From Lucifuga dentata (Eukaryota; Chordata; Actinopteri; Ophidiiformes; Bythitidae), in the NCBI GenBank assembly GCA_014773175.1, contig VXCM01001015.1, forward strand, positions 1 to 64,000: a stretch of DNA of 64,000 bases, given 5' to 3'. The translations under genes and the position numbers were made by a program. The notes below the pieces were generated by a model. The model was not told the origin of the DNA. It saw nothing but the letters and a program-made list of their open reading frames with translations, and did not search any database. This document shows, in pieces, positions 59,105 to 64,000 of the stretch (positions are counted from its first letter, which is position 1; every line of letters starts with the position of its first letter).

Positions 59105-59315
59105 TGCCCTTTCTCACGATGTTAAGATGATGCTGATCCATTGAAAACATCTGGATCAGCACCAAATTGTAATAGGATCTTTGCTAGGCTGTCCCCCACT
59201 CCTCCACCAAATTTAGTCCAAATTGGATTATACATTTTTGAGTAATCCTGCTAGCACGAAAAGAAACCAACCAACAGACATTGGTGAACACATAACATCC
59301 TTGGTGGGTGTAGGT
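59105..59315 (+). mobile_element. LINE/SINE 3' tail, RTE-like
   Basis: ATCTGGATCAGCACCAAATT, CCACCAAATTTAGTCCAAAT, TTTTTGAGTAATCCTGCTAG, AAACCAACCAACAGACA and ACATAACATCCTTGGTGG occur in this order. This string (CACCAAATTTCAT..., TTTTTGAGTTAT..GCTAAC, AACAAAC..., CATAACCTCCTTGGCGG) is the well-known tail of a very common fish LINE/SINE group. No coding part is attached. Confidence 0.7.
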
Positions 59316-62202
59316 TTTACCGCTGAGACTTAAGTGGCATTTGAACATCCTCTGGGATCCACTGAGGTGTGCCACCTCAACCGGTCTAACTTGTCAAAGA
59401 GCTACAGTAACTATACAGTCTCAATCTTAAACGTTTGGTGCTCTTTCTTACAGACACCACCGCAATGTTGAGGACCATGTATTGTGAAAATACCTGTCTG
59501 ACATACTTACTTTCTGTGGTCAGGGAGCAGAGCTGACAAAACACCACGGGTGGTGTCATACTGGATGTCAGCTCGGCCCCCACAGCTTGTGGTCTGACAC
59601 AGCCTGACAGGTCCAGTCACGTCTTCCACATTCAGCCCCTAGACAAGTTGTCCAATGTCATGTTGTCAATCTGATTACGCAGTCTTAGGGTTTCACGAAC
59701 CAGTGGCAAAACAGGGTAAAAAAAAACAACAAAAAAACATAAAACCTTAACTGCTTTGTCAGATCAGGCATAAAAGTGCTGTGGTCTGCAGTCATATTTG
59801 CACAAAGAGAATATGCACTAGCATTTGTATTTCCATCACACTGATCTTGATGAGCATTGGGTCATTGTGTGGGAGATACTGTACTTCAGATCCCCTGAGG
59901 AATTGTGGGTTAAGTGAACCATGTGGCTGTGGCTCGTTTAGCTACTGGTGCTGCTAAGTTTTACAGTAGTGCAGCTGCTTCCCAGTGAACCATGGTGCAG
60001 TTCAGCCACATGATCAGAAATAAACACAAATACAAAACCCACTGTAGCTTTTCTGTTTTCCTTATTTTTCCATCTGCCATTAAAAATATCAACACAAAAT
60101 ATTCAAACTCTAAGAACCTGCTAAATTGGGTGAAAGGTCTTTAAATAAAAGCCAACATCTAAATCTAAGTGATTCATGTTTTATGATGCTATTACAGTAA
60201 AGGTCTGTCTGCTGTAAAGGCAGCAGTAAGGCTGATATTTTCAATTATGATCAGTTGACATTTTGGTCTCATTAAAACAAACTCTTCACTTCTGAACGTG
60301 AATTTATCTCTGCAACAAGTAACTTTAAAAAAAAAAAATTCTTCTAGTTAAAAAAAAACACTTTATTCCTACTTGAGTACAGTTGTAGGAAGAAAAAACA
60401 GTCTGTCACATTCAGCTACACTCTTCTCACTATAATGTTTTAATCCATATCTTATTCAACTGATATCTTAAAAACTTAAAAGACGATGATGTTCTGCTTT
60501 AGCCACACCCATTTATGATTCCTTTTTATCATCCAGGTATATGTCGATGAATGAGAAAATAGTCTCTACAAGCCGATGGGATTGAACAGTAATGTTCTGG
60601 CTGCCAGGAATGACCTAATTTTATATATAAATGATTTAGTGGCTACTTTCAATTCTCCTTATAATGCTATAATAAATTAACAGTACAGTTTTTGACTACT
60701 TTAAGCTGTTCAGAGCTTCCTGCAGGGCTTTATAACAGACCACCCTGACTGGATTAGTGACCACTTGTAACTGCTCATCTGACATGAATACATTTTCATG
60801 AAATAAAACCTTCATTAATTCCAGTATTTAATGAGTGAGGCGATTGTTTGGATTGTTTAAACATCACAAAAGATGAGGTACTGCCAGGATGTGTCGGAAT
60901 GACACTCAGCTCAGATGACGGTGATTGATCTATCTGGCTTACATTTGTTTTATTGCTTAATCAATGCAGCATTTTACTGGCCTGAGAAAAACGCCTCTGA
61001 GTTTTTTTCCTGTCAGGAAATGTCAGCAAACAGCTCAACTGGTCAAAGTCGGCTGGAGATACGTGAGAAATGAACTCATACATGTGCAGGAGTACGAACA
61101 GCAGGCAATGAGCTGTATGTTGCTATGAGGTTTCATAATCACCTGCTCAACCTGTATTTTAATAATCAACAAATCATACAAAAAAATACCTAAATCAGCA
61201 ATATATTATTCTACCTGTCGATACATTATGATTTCACATATGCTGTCTGCTGCATTCAGGGAAAAGCCGTCATCCCTGCTGTAGAGCAGTATTTAAACAC
61301 ACCCCAAAGTCATATAGTTTCACTGTTGAAAAATACAAAGTCGTATCATTAAAAAGCGGTTATGATACATTTTACCAAAGGCAAAAATTCCAATTCATTT
61401 GATTTGAGACAGAGTAGTCACAGATCTGGAACTTTGATTTACAGTGTTTACAAATCTTACACCAAAAAAATTGTACAGGCCGTGTTTTTCATAGAGATTA
61501 AATATAATCCTAAACCAACGACGTGTTTGTTATGTTTAATAATTTTAGGAAGAAAATAACAGAGAAGCTACATCAGGCTTTGAATAAACAAACCAGACAA
61601 TACTTGTTAGCTGGTTCAAATTATTATTGATATTTTGAGAAGAAGAAAAAGAACACCCACCTTTTCCTTGCTCTAACATTGAGAGCTCTGTTAATATGTG
61701 TCAGTATCAGTTTCATAACGGTTATTTTAGAGAGGATCACAGCGCTCTACTCCTGCAGAACATCATGTGACAGCAGCTACAGTACGTACAGCATTTGTTT
61801 TTTTTTTTCACTGATAAAGCCCAGCTACACTAATCACATCATTTTAACGAGTGGGGTGCTGTAGCATTGTTTTGACTCTGCCTGACATGCAGAAAGAGTA
61901 AGGCCAGTTTCTTCCGTCACTGGATGGATGGATGGACACTCAAGTTGTCCAGGTATCCATGTCATCACACGCACACACTTGCACAAAAACACCACCATCA
62001 CTAAAATTATAGCACAACTGGGTTTCAACCTTAAATTGCCTTCCATCATGCCACAGTATTCCACAGATGCCTTTGGTCTGAGAATTTGAGTAACTACGCT
62101 TGTAATAAAAGGCAGACCAGTGCAGTGTCTGGCAGGAGCCAGATGCACTGTCCCAGATAAGAGGAGACAGACTTAAGACTAAAATGTGATTTGAACCACT
62201 GA

Positions 62203-62253
<51 letters not shown>

Positions 62254-62267
62254 CGTGTGTGTGCTTT

Positions 62268-62305
<38 letters not shown>

Positions 62306-63454
62306 CAAATAAACCATATCCATCTCCTTATGATCACAACCCTTGTGGATACCAATGCTGTGGAAATTTGATATACAGCCCATAAAGCATCACACGCATG
62401 TAATAAATATGAGGTGCTGTTTCTGGCAAGATGAAAGTCTTCAGCTGATGGCCACAATTATTTTCCCAACTGTCTGCTTCAAAGGGTAAGCAATAGATTT
62501 AACCAAACTTCATCTCTAGGGAACGAATGGAAACAAATGGCAAGTCATGACTGTCTTCATTTCCAGTTACTGCTTCATTTCTAGAAGACACAGTGAAACC
62601 GGGCAATAGAGGATTCACATCCAGCCTGCAGAAAGAGAACTACTGTATAAATAAACAGATAAGCTGTCTGCAGACTGTCACATGGACAGTATTGAAAGGT
62701 CCAATTGTGCACTGAGTCACTCTGAAAAGGCATCAGTGGATGATTATGAAGAGCTTCAGTTTACTCCAACTAACACACCTAGATTATGCCATTGTAAAAC
62801 CATTTATTCAGGCATGTAAATGTAATAATTGAGTATGCCACCTTTGCATGCATTTCCTCACCTGGCAGACTCTCCTCAAACTTCAATTACGCAATGCGTC
62901 ATGTATATTTGGCGAACCACAGAATCCTATTAATTCCATCCATGTATACAGTTTACTCGCATTATTGCCTTAAACTGAGTAAAGACAAATAATTGTAGTA
63001 TAGTGTGTCATGTAAACATACTGATTATGGCTACTGATTGTGGCCATGTGGCTTTACACTTTCACACAAAAAGACATTGGACGGGATTCATAAAGTACAA
63101 CGCCAGAATTACCATGTCAATAAGGGTAAATATGATCATGCAACAATGTTCCTTCATTTATAACTGCCTGTTAGCAGAATCTTTTAGCATTTGTCTTCTA
63201 AGAAGCAAGACTACAGTATTTTCTTAATTACAAGTCAAGGAAGACATTTATAAAACATATCATCACACAAAAACAAACAAAAAAAAACCAAAACAAAAAG
63301 ACCTGTTTTAGTCTGGTGGTAACTTTCAGCGATATGAAATCAGTGTGATGTTGGTATTAAATCCCGCTTAATCGCTGTATTTAAATGGCGAGTTTTGATC
63401 TGATCTCACACACATTCTAGTGGCACTAAGCCTCTTCCTCAAGCCTCACCACCT
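59316..63454. other. Intron sequence; (CT)n/(AG)n at 62205-62301
   Basis: No exon of mtnr1a and no transposon recognised. Minus frames at 61834-62148 and 61940-62383 overlap each other and the CT/AG repeats and are not supported. Confidence 0.45.
62205..62301. repeat. Facing (CT)n and (AG)n tracts
   Basis: (CT)n at 62205-62251 and (AG)n at 62270-62301 separated by 18 bases; complementary, so a large hairpin is possible. Confidence 0.9.
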
Positions 63455-63602
63455 TCACCATGCAGTTAACATGATTTTTTATGAATGCCTTTAGTACTCT
63501 TGACTTGCTCTTGGACACTTGGATTGAAACTAAGCAGTAACCACCATGTCTGATTGGTACTGCTAATGCACCATTCAGTTCTTTGATTGCCATTGAATGC
63601 TT
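63455..63602 (-). repeat. Unidentified ~150-bp module, copy 2
   Basis: Reverse-strand counterpart of 41387-41535. It lies in a 111-codon minus frame (63426-63761) that reads SMAIKELNGALAVPIRHGGY, CLVSIQVSKSKS, then FIKNHVN. The shared part covers about residues 56-105. Upstream codons (HTYDKVQLHKNCSYDAKSAI) have no counterpart at copy 1. Confidence 0.65.
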
Positions 63603-64000
63603 ACTTCCTCTGTATCCATGACAAATTGCACTCTTTGCGTCATAAGAACAATTTTTATGTAACTGCACTTTGTCATATGTGTGTACTGTGTAATTTGTTC
63701 TGTCTATGTGCACTTTGTTCATATTCATGCTTATCTGCTCACTATGGTTCTGAAGTAACACTTTATACTATGACCTGACTTAACTTAAATGACAGTTAAG
63801 AAAAGGAGAAATAAAATGCTTCAAGGAAGCAAATACCTTCTCTAACGCACACCATGCATACTCACCGTGTGTGTCACACATACACCTATGTACACAGCAA
63901 CCAATTACAGGGCAACTTGAATTCCCATTTGCAATTACCAAGCATCTTGATCCTGTCGGAACATTGAATTGATCCCATTTATGTCATTAGGCCCCTGGAA
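63603..64000. other. Intron sequence to window edge
   Basis: The upper part overlaps the open minus frame of module copy 2; the rest has no feature. mtnr1a exon 1 is expected beyond 64000. Confidence 0.4.

Overview
The window is vertebrate nuclear DNA, almost certainly from a teleost fish. The evidence is one clear vertebrate gene exon (a melatonin receptor) set in AT-rich non-coding DNA. This DNA is full of fish-typical transposon debris (Tc1/mariner, hAT, R4/Dong-like and L2-like LINEs, long microsatellites). No database search was possible, so species and exact repeat families are not assigned.

Only one protein-coding feature is convincing: the last coding exon of a melatonin receptor 1A-type GPCR (mtnr1a), minus strand, 49613-50481. 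It has an intact splice acceptor, a 288-codon reading frame and a natural stop. The first coding exon (N-terminus and TM1) was not found in the 13.5 kb upstream (to 64000), so it probably lies beyond the right edge. That makes 50482-64000 intron 1 by inference. The left 49 kb is intergenic or 3'-flanking.

Layout by region. 1-1.9 kb: two halves of an R4/Dong-like LINE in opposite orientation, separated by a tRNA-like segment and a hairpin-bearing 55-bp repeat. 3.4-3.8 kb: a complete Tc1-type MITE. 9.2-10.8 kb: a degenerate Tc1 transposon split by a LINE 3' end. 11.9-12.9 kb: an L2-like LINE end and an AT-rich inverted minisatellite. 16.05 kb: a second Tc1 fragment. 17.5-18.2 kb: a second L2-like LINE. 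18.4-24.2 kb: two colinear copies of an unclassified 1.4-kb repeat. The second copy is abutted by a hAT transposon with a perfect 8-bp target duplication, whose target sequence is present uninterrupted in the first copy. 26-27 kb: a hAT MITE and a palindromic repeat. 32.8-38.7 kb: scattered MITE pieces. 41.4 and 63.5 kb: two inverted copies of an unidentified ~150-bp module with a similar translation. 45-48.4 kb: a BED-type transposase scrap, a long-terminal-repeat MITE and an internally deleted Tc1 element. 56.8 kb: a compound palindrome. 57.2-58.3 kb: a possible solo LTR. 59.1 kb: a LINE/SINE tail.

The assembly has a strong technical signature. There are seventeen single-N positions. Nearly all sit between two copies of the same sequence (about 58-67 bp where it is unique, otherwise a homopolymer), as expected when overlapping contig ends are abutted rather than merged. 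One of these breaks the LINE reading frame. There is also one 30-N gap inside a poly-G run. I found no operon, CRISPR array, genuine tRNA or rRNA gene, or other clearly novel functional system. The points of interest are repeat architecture, nested insertions and palindromes.
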